From Erythrobacter sp. (lineage in GTDB: Bacteria; Pseudomonadota; Alphaproteobacteria; Sphingomonadales; Sphingomonadaceae): a stretch of DNA of 64,000 nucleotides. Under the pieces are notes generated by a model that saw only the letters and a program-made list of their open reading frames with translations, was not told the origin of the DNA and did no database searches. Position numbers and translations under genes: made by a program. Positions 9,138-17,726 of the stretch are shown here, piece by piece (position 1 is the first letter of the stretch; each line of letters begins with the position of its first letter). The stretch lies in NCBI GenBank assembly GCA_024642335.1, contig JAHEBH010000003.1:7688-71687 (forward strand). Reading direction: 5' to 3'.

Positions 9138-9152
9138 TGTAACGCTATATCA
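9138..9152. promoter_or_regulatory. Possible Zur-type operator
   Basis: The minus-strand 15-mer TGATATAGCGTTACA matches 10 of 14 symmetric positions of the general proteobacterial Zur box TGTTATA-N-TATAACA. It lies 12 bases upstream of the MerC-domain gene start. The match is imperfect and chance cannot be excluded. Confidence 0.3.
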
Positions 9153-9232
9153 TTGCGCAACCGATTTTCTGCTTGGGTTCGGGCCAAAATGGAAACTTGC
9201 GATTCGGGTGTTGCCGGAGCACATCGCTTCGC

Positions 9233-10288
9233 ATGGCGACATCAAACGAATCCGGAACGACGGACACACAGACCGCAGCCCGCCCGCTCGCCCTTGCGCG
9301 CTGGCTTTTCGTGGTAGCCGCGCTCGTCACGCTGATCGTGGCGGTGGGCGGGATCACGCGGCTGACCGAGAGCGGGCTGTCCATCACCGAATGGAAGCCG
9401 GTGACCGGTGCCATTCCACCGCTTAGCGAAGAGCAATGGCAGGCCGAGTTCGAGGCCTATCAGCAGATTGGCGAATACCAGCAGGTCAATGGTCCGGCAG
9501 GCATGACGCTGCGCGATTACAAGTTCATCTACTTCTGGGAATGGTTCCACCGCCTGATCGGGCGCGTGATCGGCCTGGCCTTTGCCCTACCGCTGGCGTG
9601 GTTCTGGGTCAGGGGCGCCATTCCCAAAGGTTACAAACCGCGCCTGCTGGCGCTGCTGGCATTGGGCGGCCTTCAGGGTGCTTTCGGGTGGTTCATGGTC
9701 CGCTCGGGACTCAATGGAGAGATGACCGATGTCTCGCACTTCTGGCTGTCGATCCACCTGCTTACCGCGCTCCTTACGCTGGGCGCACTTGTCTGGACCG
9801 CACGAGACATGTTGCAGCTGGAGCATGGCCCTCGGGCGAGACCGGCCAGGATAAGCGGGCTGGCGGGCGTCACGCTGGTGATTCTCTTCGTGCAATTGCT
9901 GCTCGGCGCCTGGGTGGCGGGCCTCAATGCGGGCCTCGCCTCCGACACATGGCCGCTGATGCAGGGGCGGCTTTTCCCCGAAATCGGCTGGCGCAATGGC
10001 TTCTTCTGGACGCTTACGCATGATCCGTTCCTGCTTCACTGGCTGCATCGCTGGTGGGCATGGGCCGCGGTTGCCGCGCTGGTGGTGATGGCGCGCGCGC
10101 TGAAGAGGGCGGGTGACCGGCGCTCTTCCATCTACATCCATTCGGCTTTCGGCACGCAGATCATTCTGGGCGTTGCCACGGTGATGACGGGTGTCGAACT
10201 ATGGCTGGCAGTCGCCCACCAACTGGTGGGCGCGCTGCTGGTGGCGGCAACGGCATGGGGCGCGCATCGGCTGGGGCAGCGGGCATGA
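9233..10288 (+). CDS. ctaA: Heme A synthase (COX15/CtaA)
   Basis: Converts heme O to heme A for cytochrome c oxidase in the inner membrane. The 351-residue protein has about eight membrane helices and the heme-ligand histidines of the alphaproteobacterial (type 2) enzyme: FWEWFHRLIGR, SHFWLSIHL, LLHWLHRWWAW and VAHQLVGA. The open frame extends back to 9173 through a non-ATG codon, but the ATG at 9233 (MATSNESG) gives the expected N-terminus. Its stop overlaps the start of cutA (ATGA). Confidence 0.95.
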   Translation: MATSNESGTTDTQTAARPLALARWLFVVAALVTLIVAVGGITRLTESGLSITEWKPVTGAIPPLSEEQWQAEFEAYQQIGEYQQVNGPAGMTLRDYKFIYFWEWFHRLIGRVIGLAFALPLAWFWVRGAIPKGYKPRLLALLALGGLQGAFGWFMVRSGLNGEMTDVSHFWLSIHLLTALLTLGALVWTARDMLQLEHGPRARPARISGLAGVTLVILFVQLLLGAWVAGLNAGLASDTWPLMQGRLFPEIGWRNGFFWTLTHDPFLLHWLHRWWAWAAVAALVVMARALKRAGDRRSSIYIHSAFGTQIILGVATVMTGVELWLAVAHQLVGALLVAATAWGAHRLGQRA

Positions 10289-10620
10289 GCGAGGGCCCGG
10301 CCCTGCTGTGGTGCCCCTTCCCCGATGAGGAGGAGGCAAGGCGGGTTGCCGGCCAGATGCTCGACGAGAAACTGATTGCTTGCGCCAATATCATCCCGGG
10401 CATGGTCTCGCTTTACGAATGGCTGGGAGAGCGCGGCGAGGCGCGCGAAGTGGGAGCATTATTCAAGACCGATCAAGCACTTGTGCCGGCCCTGATCGAT
10501 CGGCTTGAACGCTTGCATTCCTACGACACTGCGTCCATCACTGCGTGGAATGCACCCGCATCATCGAAAGCCACGGCAGAATGGCTCGGCAGCATCGTGA
10601 ACAGTGGAGCGGCAAGATGA
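10285..10620 (+). CDS. cutA: CutA divalent cation tolerance protein
   Basis: A 111-residue CutA1-family trimer-forming protein with the diagnostic MLDEKLIACANIIPGMVSLYEW segment (given in part here) and a C-terminal SITAWNAPA strand in place of the usual PV-I-P. The family has been linked to copper tolerance in E. coli; its molecular role is uncertain. It overlaps ctaA upstream and the next gene downstream by 4 bases each, so all three are translationally coupled. Confidence 0.88.
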   Translation: MSEGPALLWCPFPDEEEARRVAGQMLDEKLIACANIIPGMVSLYEWLGERGEAREVGALFKTDQALVPALIDRLERLHSYDTASITAWNAPASSKATAEWLGSIVNSGAAR

Positions 10621-11345
10621 CCTGCGCAGACCGCAGAGAAATGCTGAAATTTGCACTGGGAGCCTCTTTGCTCCCCTTGCTCGCTTCGCAGCGTGTTGCT
10701 GCGGAAACGCCGGGGTCCAGTTCGATCCTGCCGCCATCGGGCAACATGCTGTACCGCCGCAGGCTGGTGCGCGGCCTTCCCGACGGCAAGACTTTCACTG
10801 TGACAAGGGATTTTCGCGTCAGGTTTGAGCCTGTTGCCGCCGGGTTTATTCTCGGTGGCGAGCAGCTTTCCGCGCGCGTCGAGGCCCCCGAGGCGCTCGC
10901 GAGTTTCGCCGCGATAGAGGAACAGCGGGTGGAAACGGGCATGTTCCCGCTCATGCTCGATGCCGCGGGACAGATTGTCGAAGGCAATGCGGAGCTGTCG
11001 GCGAGCGCAGCCGAACATGCGATGCGGGATGTGCGCCAGCGTTTCCCGGTCGAGACCGGGAAACAGGCGAACGAAGCGGTCGACTTTATCGAGGCGCTGC
11101 ACAACACCGGCACAAGGCTGACGGCAGAATTGCCCAGAGACCTCTTTGCCCCGGTTGACAATTCGCGGTCCGATCGCCGCGAGATCGCCTTGCCCTGGGG
11201 CGACAAGGGCGAAGTAACGACGCACTTCGAAGCAGAACGCGACCCCCTGACGCAGCTGATGCGCCACGCCCACCGCGAGGTCATTACCCGTATGGGCAAT
11301 GACATGAGGCGTAACTTCGAAGGCTGGGATCTCCTCCCCGCCTGA
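10617..11345 (+). CDS. Putative Tat-exported protein of unknown function
   Basis: A 242-residue protein starting at an ATG that overlaps the cutA stop. The N-terminus has a twin-arginine-like motif (DRREMLKF) followed by a hydrophobic stretch LGASLLPLLA and an AxA-like cleavage region near SQRVAAE. This points to export of a folded protein. The mature part (GNMLYRRRLVRGLPDGKTFTVTRDFRVRF) looks mostly beta-stranded and lacks cysteines after the signal. I do not recognise the family. An earlier in-frame ATG at 10545 lies inside cutA and is unlikely. Confidence 0.72.
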   Translation: MTCADRREMLKFALGASLLPLLASQRVAAETPGSSSILPPSGNMLYRRRLVRGLPDGKTFTVTRDFRVRFEPVAAGFILGGEQLSARVEAPEALASFAAIEEQRVETGMFPLMLDAAGQIVEGNAELSASAAEHAMRDVRQRFPVETGKQANEAVDFIEALHNTGTRLTAELPRDLFAPVDNSRSDRREIALPWGDKGEVTTHFEAERDPLTQLMRHAHREVITRMGNDMRRNFEGWDLLPA

Positions 11346-11405
11346 CCACCTGAGTCGTTGAGGTATTATTTTACCTCTCGTCAAACCCGCAAGAAAGCTT
11401 GACTT

Positions 11406-11468
11406 GGGAGGGTTTCCGCGACAGATGGCGCGCCTTCGCAAACCTCCCGGTGAAACCGGAAGGCGCGC
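11406..11468 (+). promoter_or_regulatory. Structured rplM-rpsI leader, possible pseudoknot
   Basis: Two strong, interleaved stems lie in the 159 bases before rplM. Stem 1 pairs 11406-11415 with 11440-11448 (9 bp, one bulged G). Stem 2 pairs 11428-11437 with 11459-11468 (10 bp, perfect). The order 5'S1-5'S2-3'S1-3'S2 is that of an H-type pseudoknot with loops of 12, 2 and 10 bases; alternatively the stems are mutually exclusive. Ribosomal protein operons are often autoregulated through such leaders, so a binding site for L13 or S9 is inferred, not shown. A separate perfect 6-bp hairpin lies upstream at 11360-11377. Confidence 0.55.
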
Positions 11469-11504
11469 GGCGATCCATTCGCGAAACAAGGAATTTATGA
11501 AGCC

Positions 11505-11984
11505 ATGAAGGCGCTTTCGAAGCAGACCCGGTCGATCAAGCCGGCCGAGGTCGAGAAGAAGTGGCATATCATCGATGCAGACGGGCTGATTGTCGGCCGC
11601 CTTGCAACGATCATCGCCAATATCCTGCGCGGCAAGCACAAGCCGAGCTATACCCCGCACGTCGATTGCGGTGACCATGTCATCGTGATCAATGCCGACA
11701 AGGTGAAGTTCACCGGCAAGAAGCTGACCGACAAGGTCTATTACAAGCACACCGGCTATGCCGGCGGGCTGAAGGAAGTGACCGCCGGCAAGGTGCTGGA
11801 AGGCCGCTTCCCCGAGCGCGTGCTTGAAAAGGCCGTAGAGCGCATGATCCCAAGCGGTCCGCTGGGCCGTGTGCAGATGAAGAACCTGCACCTCTATAAT
11901 GGCACCGAGCACCCGCATGACGGCCAGAAGCCCGAAGTGCTCGACGTTGCCTCCATGAACCGCAAGAACAAGGCTGCCCAGTAA
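11505..11984 (+). CDS. rplM: 50S ribosomal protein L13
   Basis: A 159-residue L13 with the conserved [17 protein letters not shown] opening, [15 protein letters not shown] and [11 protein letters not shown] core. It is an early-assembly protein of the large subunit. The start at 11505 gives the standard alphaproteobacterial N-terminus [13 protein letters not shown]. An AAGGA at 11488-11492 sits closer to an ATG at 11497 that opens only a three-codon frame (ATG AAG CCA TGA) whose stop overlaps the rplM start. It is followed immediately by rpsI (TAATG overlap). Confidence 0.98.
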   Translation: MKALSKQTRSIKPAEVEKKWHIIDADGLIVGRLATIIANILRGKHKPSYTPHVDCGDHVIVINADKVKFTGKKLTDKVYYKHTGYAGGLKEVTAGKVLEGRFPERVLEKAVERMIPSGPLGRVQMKNLHLYNGTEHPHDGQKPEVLDVASMNRKNKAAQ

Positions 11985-12493
11985 TGGCTGACGAAAACAA
12001 CACCGTGTCCGATCTGTCGGACCTGAAGGATATTGCCGCCGACGCACCTGCTGCCGACGCTGTTGCAACTCCGGCCGCTCCGCTGCGCGAACAGGAACTG
12101 GACGCGCAGGGCCGCGCCTATGCCACCGGTCGCCGCAAGGATGCCGTGGCCCGCGTCTGGATCAAGCCCGGCACCGGCAAGGTCACCGTCAATGGCAAGG
12201 ACCAGGAAATCTATTTCGCGCGTCCGACGCTGCGCCTGGTGATCAACCAGCCGTTCTCCATCACCGAGCGTGAAGGCCAGTATGACGTTGTGGCCACCGT
12301 CAAGGGTGGTGGACTGTCCGGCCAGGCAGGCGCCGTGAAGCACGGCATCAGCCAGGCGCTGACGAAGTACGAGCCCGCGCTGCGTTCCACCGTGAAGGCC
12401 GCCGGCTTCCTCACCCGCGACAGCCGCGTGGTCGAGCGCAAGAAGTACGGCCGCGCCAAGGCACGTCGCAGCTTCCAGTTCTCGAAGCGCTAA
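11984..12493 (+). CDS. rpsI: 30S ribosomal protein S9
   Basis: A 169-residue S9. The last 130 residues are the canonical domain ([22 protein letters not shown]-like ARPTLRLVI, and the C-terminal [15 protein letters not shown] that reaches the decoding centre). The first 40 residues are an Ala/Asp-rich extension typical of sphingomonad S9 proteins. The start codon shares one base with the rplM stop, so the two are co-translated. A Rho-independent terminator follows. Confidence 0.98.
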   Translation: MADENNTVSDLSDLKDIAADAPAADAVATPAAPLREQELDAQGRAYATGRRKDAVARVWIKPGTGKVTVNGKDQEIYFARPTLRLVINQPFSITEREGQYDVVATVKGGGLSGQAGAVKHGISQALTKYEPALRSTVKAAGFLTRDSRVVERKKYGRAKARRSFQFSKR

Positions 12494-12523
12494 CGCTTCA
12501 CAGAACTGCACTCGATTGCACGA

Positions 12524-12553
12524 AAGGGGCGGTCCGGTTGGGCCGCCCTTTTT
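12524..12553 (+). terminator. Rho-independent terminator of rplM-rpsI
   Basis: GGGCGG (12527-12532) pairs with CCGCCC (12543-12548) and extends inward by weaker pairs around a GGTT loop. Five T follow at 12549-12553. It lies 30 bases after the rpsI stop. Confidence 0.85.
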
Positions 12554-12573
12554 CGTTCAGCCGGGGGCCTGAA

Positions 12574-13431
12574 TTATTCCCCTGGCGGGTCGGTGCGCGG
12601 GATGTGGTGTACGGGTGCGACGGGTTCGCCTTCCTCGCGCGGGGGCATGGCGTCTTCGGGCACTTCCTCCACCATCATGTCATGGCTGGAGACGCCTTCC
12701 ATGTTGCGCGCGGTTACTGAGAGCGTTGCCCCGTCCCAGGTCAACTCGTTGAAGCTCGCCGGGGTCGAACGGATGCGGTGCGACAGCGTACCGGCGCCGA
12801 TCATCCGCACTGGCCCGCCGGGCGTCTGCTCCATGATGTCGAAGGCATCGTGCACATGCCCGCTAAGCACCCCCAGCACATTGCGCCGTGCCAGCTCCTC
12901 CAGCGCCTTCGCGCCGTTGCGGGTGAGCGCCGTGCCATGCGTACCTGCCTCGCGCAGCGGATGGTGTGCGGTCACCAGCGCGCGCGTGCCCGAAGGCAGG
13001 GCGTCGATCTGCGCCAGGCAATCATCCAATGCGTGCGGCGTGATCCAACCTTTCGACCAGTTGAGCCGCGGCTGTGCGGGCACATTGGTGTTGAGAGGGA
13101 CCAGCGCGATGCCGTCCACTTCCAGCCGCCGCTCCACCAGCTCGCGAAACGCCTCAAACCGGCTCAAGGGGTTCAGATAGCGGATAGGGAGGTGGTAACC
13201 CGGCAAATCGTGATTGCCCGGCTCGATCGTCACCGGGACATCGATCGAGCGGATCCATTTCTCGGCAGCGGCGAATTCATGGCGGCGGGCGCGCATCGTC
13301 AGATCGCCGGTAATCGCCACGGCATCGGGCCTGCGCGCCGCAATCTCCGCTTTCACCCAGTCGAGCGCACGATTGTCCTCGATCCCGAAATGGATATCGC
13401 TGAGGTGGAAGATGGTGAGCTTGTCGGACAT
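12574..13431 (-). CDS. Metallophosphoesterase (class III cyclic-nucleotide phosphodiesterase-like)
   Basis: A 285-residue calcineurin-like phosphoesterase with the full dimetal motif set: HLSDIHFG (D12, H14), ITGDLT, EPGNHDLP, TAHHPL and LSGHVHD. The spacing resembles CpdA and related class III cAMP phosphodiesterases, but the substrate cannot be told from sequence. There is no signal peptide, so it is cytoplasmic. The C-terminus ends in a proline/glutamate-rich tail. It is convergent with rpsI. Confidence 0.85.
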   Translation of the reverse strand: MSDKLTIFHLSDIHFGIEDNRALDWVKAEIAARRPDAVAITGDLTMRARRHEFAAAEKWIRSIDVPVTIEPGNHDLPGYHLPIRYLNPLSRFEAFRELVERRLEVDGIALVPLNTNVPAQPRLNWSKGWITPHALDDCLAQIDALPSGTRALVTAHHPLREAGTHGTALTRNGAKALEELARRNVLGVLSGHVHDAFDIMEQTPGGPVRMIGAGTLSHRIRSTPASFNELTWDGATLSVTARNMEGVSSHDMMVEEVPEDAMPPREEGEPVAPVHHIPRTDPPGE

Positions 13432-13480
13432 TTCTGGCAGGCCTGCTAACAGATCATCGCACGCAAACCTATGCCCTGCT

Positions 13481-13747
13481 TCAGATCCGCCGCGTGACGA
13501 TCAACCAGGCAGCGACGCCGTTCGCCAATGTGTAGAAGGCATAGACCCAGGCCCACCCCTCCACATCGCTCGACACAAGCAACAGGGAAATGAACAGAAG
13601 GCCGAATTCGAAGGCCAGAGTGACGCGCGGGCTTAGAAGGCTTCCCTGCCCCATCATCGCCCGCACCATGGCATGGCCGCTTTCCAGCACTGCGCGATGC
13701 ATCGCGAAATTGGCGATTCCCAGCAGGAATGTGATGACGATGGCCAT
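13481..13747 (-). CDS. Small membrane protein, unknown function
   Basis: An 88-residue protein with a hydrophobic N-terminal segment, a central TLAFEFGLLFISLLLV helix and a C-terminal WVYAFYTLANGVAAWLIV helix, so probably three membrane spans. It lies 49 bases upstream of the phosphoesterase gene on the same strand and could share its transcript. No family recognised. Confidence 0.62.
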   Translation of the reverse strand: MAIVITFLLGIANFAMHRAVLESGHAMVRAMMGQGSLLSPRVTLAFEFGLLFISLLLVSSDVEGWAWVYAFYTLANGVAAWLIVTRRI

Positions 13748-14046
13748 GCCTTCCTTTTGCCGACACGCCCGGGAATGCGCAAATCACCTTTCGTAGATCG
13801 CATTCGGCTCTTCGTCGGGTCGCCGAATCGCCCGTCGAGCCAGACCAGCGTCAGGTCGAGCTTAAAGAGATGCGGGACGCCGATGGGCCTATCACTGTTC
13901 CTGCGCCGCGGCCGTGACAGTCCCACCGGTTGCGGCGCGACCTTCACTTCACGAAAGTGGTTCCGTTTTGCGGAGGAGATTGAAGGGCGCCTTCCCCCGG
14001 GCGCCCTTCTCCCGTTCGTCTTGGCAGAGCCAGCCCAGCGCGATTT
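13748..14046. other. Intergenic gap with a terminator-like hairpin
   Basis: About 300 bases between the small membrane protein and the response regulator hold no convincing ORF. A perfect 10-bp stem (13982-13991 with 14000-14009, loop TTCCCCCG) lies 37 bases downstream of the response regulator stop. It may end that minus-strand transcript, although no T-run follows. The rest (13750-13975) shows several short GC palindromes but nothing I can name. Confidence 0.5.
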
Positions 14047-14784
14047 TCAGCGCCCGGCCATGGCCTTGACCTTGCGGAGATAGGTGCGCCCTATGCGCAG
14101 GTCCTCGCCATCTTCCATTTCGACCGCCCACACGCCCAGCCCTTCATGGCGCAGGCCGCGAATCATGTCCCTGCGCAAAATCGTGGAGCGATGGATGCGA
14201 ATGAACTTTTCCGGATCCAGCTTGGCTTCAAGTCCCGCAATGGTCTGCAGCAGGAGATAGCTGTTAGCGCCGACATGCAGGCGCACATAGTCGCGCTCGG
14301 CATCGATGCGGCTGACTTCCTGCGCATCGATACGCAGAAGCTCGGAACGGTAGGGCACCCAGAATTCGGTCAGCCATTGCCGCCCGTCCGCCCTGACGGA
14401 TTCGCGCCGGGCCAGCGCCCTGCCGATGGCGCGCGCCAGCCGGTCGGAGGCAACGGGCTTGAGCACATAATCCACCGCGTCGATATCAAAGGCCTCGACC
14501 GCGAAATCCTCATGCGCGGTCACGAAGATCACCGCGGGCGGTGTGTCGAACCTGGCCGCTTCCCTGGCTACCGCAAGGCCGTCCATGCCAGGCATGGTCA
14601 TGTCCAGAAGCAGCAGGTCGGGCAGGAGTTTCCGTGCCAGGCGCAGCGCCGATTGCCCGTCATTGGCGGTGCCAACTACAGACAGTCCGTCCAGTTCAGC
14701 GCACAGCACCTGCATGCGCTCGATGGCGAGGGGCTCATCATCGACGATCAGGGTCCGCAGATTCTCATGTGCGGCTTCGTTCAT
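14047..14784 (-). CDS. LytTR-type response regulator
   Basis: A 245-residue two-component regulator. The N-terminal receiver domain has the acidic pair in LIVDDEP, the phosphoacceptor D61 in LLLLDMTMPGMDG and K109 in DYVLKP. The C-terminal LytTR DNA-binding domain (about residues 140-243) contains FIRIHRSTILRRDMI and the typical IGRTYLRKVK end. It overlaps the upstream histidine kinase gene by 4 bases, so the two form a cognate pair. Targets are unknown. Confidence 0.93.
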   Translation of the reverse strand: MNEAAHENLRTLIVDDEPLAIERMQVLCAELDGLSVVGTANDGQSALRLARKLLPDLLLLDMTMPGMDGLAVAREAARFDTPPAVIFVTAHEDFAVEAFDIDAVDYVLKPVASDRLARAIGRALARRESVRADGRQWLTEFWVPYRSELLRIDAQEVSRIDAERDYVRLHVGANSYLLLQTIAGLEAKLDPEKFIRIHRSTILRRDMIRGLRHEGLGVWAVEMEDGEDLRIGRTYLRKVKAMAGR

Positions 14785-15980
14785 TCGGCCGCCTCCCTGC
14801 GATCTGCACTGCGCAACAGCGGCAGACGGATATGCGTGGCATAACCGCCGGGCACAGCCCCCGACACGATGGATGCCTCATCGCCGAAACGCGCCTCGAT
14901 CCGCTCGCGCACATTGGTAAGGCCGATGCCGAAGCCGTGCCTTGTGCTTCCTATATCGCCCGCGCCTGCGCCATTGTCAGATACGCTCACCACCAGCCGG
15001 CCATATTCCTCCCGGGCAGAAAGCGTAATCGTCACCTTGCCGGTTGATGGCGCGACAGCATGCTTGACCGAGTTTTCGACCAGCGGCTGCAGGATCATCC
15101 CCGGAATCAGGCAATCCTCCAGCATCGGAGGAATCTGGTAATTCGCCACCAGCCGCAGGGGAAAGCGCACCGCCTCGATATCGAGATAGAGTTTTTGCAG
15201 CGCGATTTCTTCACCCAGCGTCACGTCCGAGGTGGGATCGTCCGCCAGGCTGCGGCGATAGAAGCGGCTGATCAGCTGGATCATGCGCTCTGCCTCGGCG
15301 GTTTTCCCCGTCAGGACCTGCGCCGACAGCGAATTGAGCGTGTTGAAGAGGAAGTGCGGGTTCACCTGGTAGCGCAGGCTGCGCAATTCGGCGGCCTTGG
15401 CGGCGCGGCGATAGGCCCCCTCCCTGCGCTCTGCCGCGCGCGCCTTTTCACCGGTCAGGAGGGCCAAATAGAGCGCGCACCAGGCCAGCAACATGAAATA
15501 GCGGCTGATTGCCGTCTCGATAATCTGTTCTCGCGTGCCTGCACTGACAAATTTCGTGAGATCGGCGAGCAGCGAGCCGTCAATCTTCTCGCTCGGGATG
15601 CCGCGACTGTCGGCGAACTCCTCCAGCACCTTTTCGTCCATGGCCGCCTGCATGTCGGCAAAGACGATACTATTGGCCTGTGCGCTGAGGAAGGCTGCTG
15701 GAACCGCAACCAGCAAGGCAGCAGAAATCTTGAGCCACAAGGGCCTGGTGTCGAAGGCTCGCAAAATCACCCACAGTGCGAGCGTGATGACAATGCCCAG
15801 AACGCTGGCGATAACGCGCAGCCCGAGCATTTCATTCGCGAACTCCAACCCGAGCAGTTCTGCCCGCAGCGTCATCAGTACGAGATAGGTCGCCCACAGG
15901 CCGGCAATCGATGCCAGCACCGTGCTGAAGGGGACGCGCGCGACCAGGCTTTCAGGTTCTTCCCTGTCCATCGGGCGCAT
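14781..15980 (-). CDS. LytS/YehU-type sensor histidine kinase
   Basis: A 399-residue membrane kinase. About four hydrophobic helices (residues 18-40, 52-74, 84-105, 160-178) flank a short extracytoplasmic loop (about 106-158). The His_kinase domain follows with the phosphoacceptor H209 in RYQVNPHFLFNTLNSL, the N-box PLVENSVKHAV and the ATP-binding DNGAGAG and HGFGIGLTNVRER. The short sensor loop has no recognised ligand domain. It signals to the coupled LytTR regulator. Confidence 0.93.
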   Translation of the reverse strand: MRPMDREEPESLVARVPFSTVLASIAGLWATYLVLMTLRAELLGLEFANEMLGLRVIASVLGIVITLALWVILRAFDTRPLWLKISAALLVAVPAAFLSAQANSIVFADMQAAMDEKVLEEFADSRGIPSEKIDGSLLADLTKFVSAGTREQIIETAISRYFMLLAWCALYLALLTGEKARAAERREGAYRRAAKAAELRSLRYQVNPHFLFNTLNSLSAQVLTGKTAEAERMIQLISRFYRRSLADDPTSDVTLGEEIALQKLYLDIEAVRFPLRLVANYQIPPMLEDCLIPGMILQPLVENSVKHAVAPSTGKVTITLSAREEYGRLVVSVSDNGAGAGDIGSTRHGFGIGLTNVRERIEARFGDEASIVSGAVPGGYATHIRLPLLRSADRREAAE

Positions 15981-16051
15981 TTACCCCTGCAAGGCAGGGG
16001 AATACCAGCCCCTTGACGCATTCCTGTCGGACAGACTCGGTCCTTGGTCGA

Positions 16052-17578
16052 TCACCTGACGGGCAGGAGGCCTTCCCTGGCGATCCGGTCCTTCCAGTGC
16101 AGCGGGGCCAGCGTGTGGACATTATTGCCGCGCGAATCGACCGCCACGGTGACGGGCATATCCTTGACGGTGAATTCGTAGATCGCTTCCATGCCGAGGT
16201 CTTCAAAAGCGACGACGCGCGATTCCTTGATCGCCCTCGCCACCAGATAGGCCGCGCCGCCCGTCGCCATCAGATAGGCGACCTTGAAGCGGCTGATTAC
16301 CTCCGTTGCATCGGCGCCGCGCTCGGCCTTGCCGATCATGGCAAGCAGGCCCTGGCCCAGCATCATCTCGGTAAACTTGTCCATTCGAGTAGCCGTGGTG
16401 GGACCGGCGGGGCCAACCACCTCACCCATCACCGGATCGACCGGGCCGACATAGTAAATTGCGCGGCCCCTGAAACTGACGGGCAGTTCCTCGCCCTTCG
16501 CCAGCATGTCCTGGATGCGCTTGTGCGCCGCATCGCGCCCGGTGAGCATCTTGCCGTTGAGCAATAGGCGGTCGCCGTGTTGCCAGCTGGCCACTTCTTC
16601 CTGCGTCAGATTGTCCAGATCGACCTTCTTCGCCTCGGCGTCGGGCTCCCAATGGACATCGGGCCATTCATCGAGATCGGGCGGGTCGAGATAAGCGGGA
16701 CCCGACCCGTCGAGGGTGAAATGCGCATGGCGCGTGGCGGCACAATTGGGAATCATGCCCACCGGCTTGCCCGCGGCATGACAGGGCCAATCAAGAATCT
16801 TCACATCGAGAATGGTCGACAGGCCGCCCAGCCCCTGCGCGCCCACGCCCTGGGCATTGACCGCATCGAATATCTCGATCCGCAGTTTCTCGATATCGTT
16901 CTGCGGCCCGCGTGCCTTGAGCTGGGCCATGTCGATCGGCTCCATCAGGCTTTGCTTGGCGAGCTTGAGGCAATGTTCCGCCGTGCCGCCAATGCCGATG
17001 CCCAGCATGCCGGGAGGACACCAGCCTGCGCCCATCGAGGGAATCTGTTCGATCACCCAGTCGACGATGTTGTCGCTGGGGTTCATCATCTTGAACTTGC
17101 TCTTGTTCTCGCTGCCCCCGCCCTTTGCCGCGACATCGACCGAAACAGTATTCCCGGGCACCATCTCCACCGATAGCACGCAGGGCGTGTTGTCGCGCGT
17201 ATTGCGGCGGGTGAAGGCCGGGTCCGCCAGGATCGAGGCGCGCAGCTTGTTATCCGGGTGATTGTAGGCGCGGCGAACACCCTCGTCGACGACATCCTGC
17301 AGGCTACTCTTCGAATTGAGCCGGCAATCCTGACCCCATTTGACGAAGACGTTGACGATGCCGGTGTCCTGGCAGATCGGCCGGTGCCCTTCTGCGCACA
17401 TGCGGCTGTTGGTCAGGATCTGGGCAATCGCATCCTTGGCCGCCGGGCCCAATTCGGCCTCATAGGCTTTGCCCAAGGCCTTGATGTAGTCCATCGGGTG
17501 GTAATAGGAGATGTATTGCAGCGCATCGGCCACGCTTTCGATGAGGTCCTCCTCGCGAATGATCGTGACGTCGTTCAT
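16052..17578 (-). CDS. Class I fumarate hydratase (4Fe-4S)
   Basis: Interconverts fumarate and malate in the TCA cycle using an oxygen-sensitive 4Fe-4S cluster. The 508-residue single-chain enzyme carries all three cluster cysteines, C69 (HRPICQDTG), C187 (GAGWCPPGMLG) and C279 (IPNCAATRH). Their spacing matches that of characterised single-chain class I fumarases. The C-terminal domain has YVGPVDPVMGEVVGPAGPTTATRMD. It is divergent from the PIMT-like gene; the 148 bases between them must hold both promoters. Confidence 0.95.
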   Translation of the reverse strand: MNDVTIIREEDLIESVADALQYISYYHPMDYIKALGKAYEAELGPAAKDAIAQILTNSRMCAEGHRPICQDTGIVNVFVKWGQDCRLNSKSSLQDVVDEGVRRAYNHPDNKLRASILADPAFTRRNTRDNTPCVLSVEMVPGNTVSVDVAAKGGGSENKSKFKMMNPSDNIVDWVIEQIPSMGAGWCPPGMLGIGIGGTAEHCLKLAKQSLMEPIDMAQLKARGPQNDIEKLRIEIFDAVNAQGVGAQGLGGLSTILDVKILDWPCHAAGKPVGMIPNCAATRHAHFTLDGSGPAYLDPPDLDEWPDVHWEPDAEAKKVDLDNLTQEEVASWQHGDRLLLNGKMLTGRDAAHKRIQDMLAKGEELPVSFRGRAIYYVGPVDPVMGEVVGPAGPTTATRMDKFTEMMLGQGLLAMIGKAERGADATEVISRFKVAYLMATGGAAYLVARAIKESRVVAFEDLGMEAIYEFTVKDMPVTVAVDSRGNNVHTLAPLHWKDRIAREGLLPVR

Positions 17579-17726
17579 CGAAACCTACCTCCTGCTGATA
17601 CAATTTTCGACACGCCTTGGCCGTTGTGATTGCTATGGATGAAATCCACGCTGGCCAAAAGCCTTGGCCTTGCGCCCTCATACGCCTAAGGCTCGCCTCG
17701 GCAAGAGTGACGAGAGACAAGATACA

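Noticed and set aside
13748-14046. Possible tRNA or small RNA gene
   Set aside because: No T-loop or acceptor-stem pattern and no terminator with a T-run; only short GC palindromes were seen.
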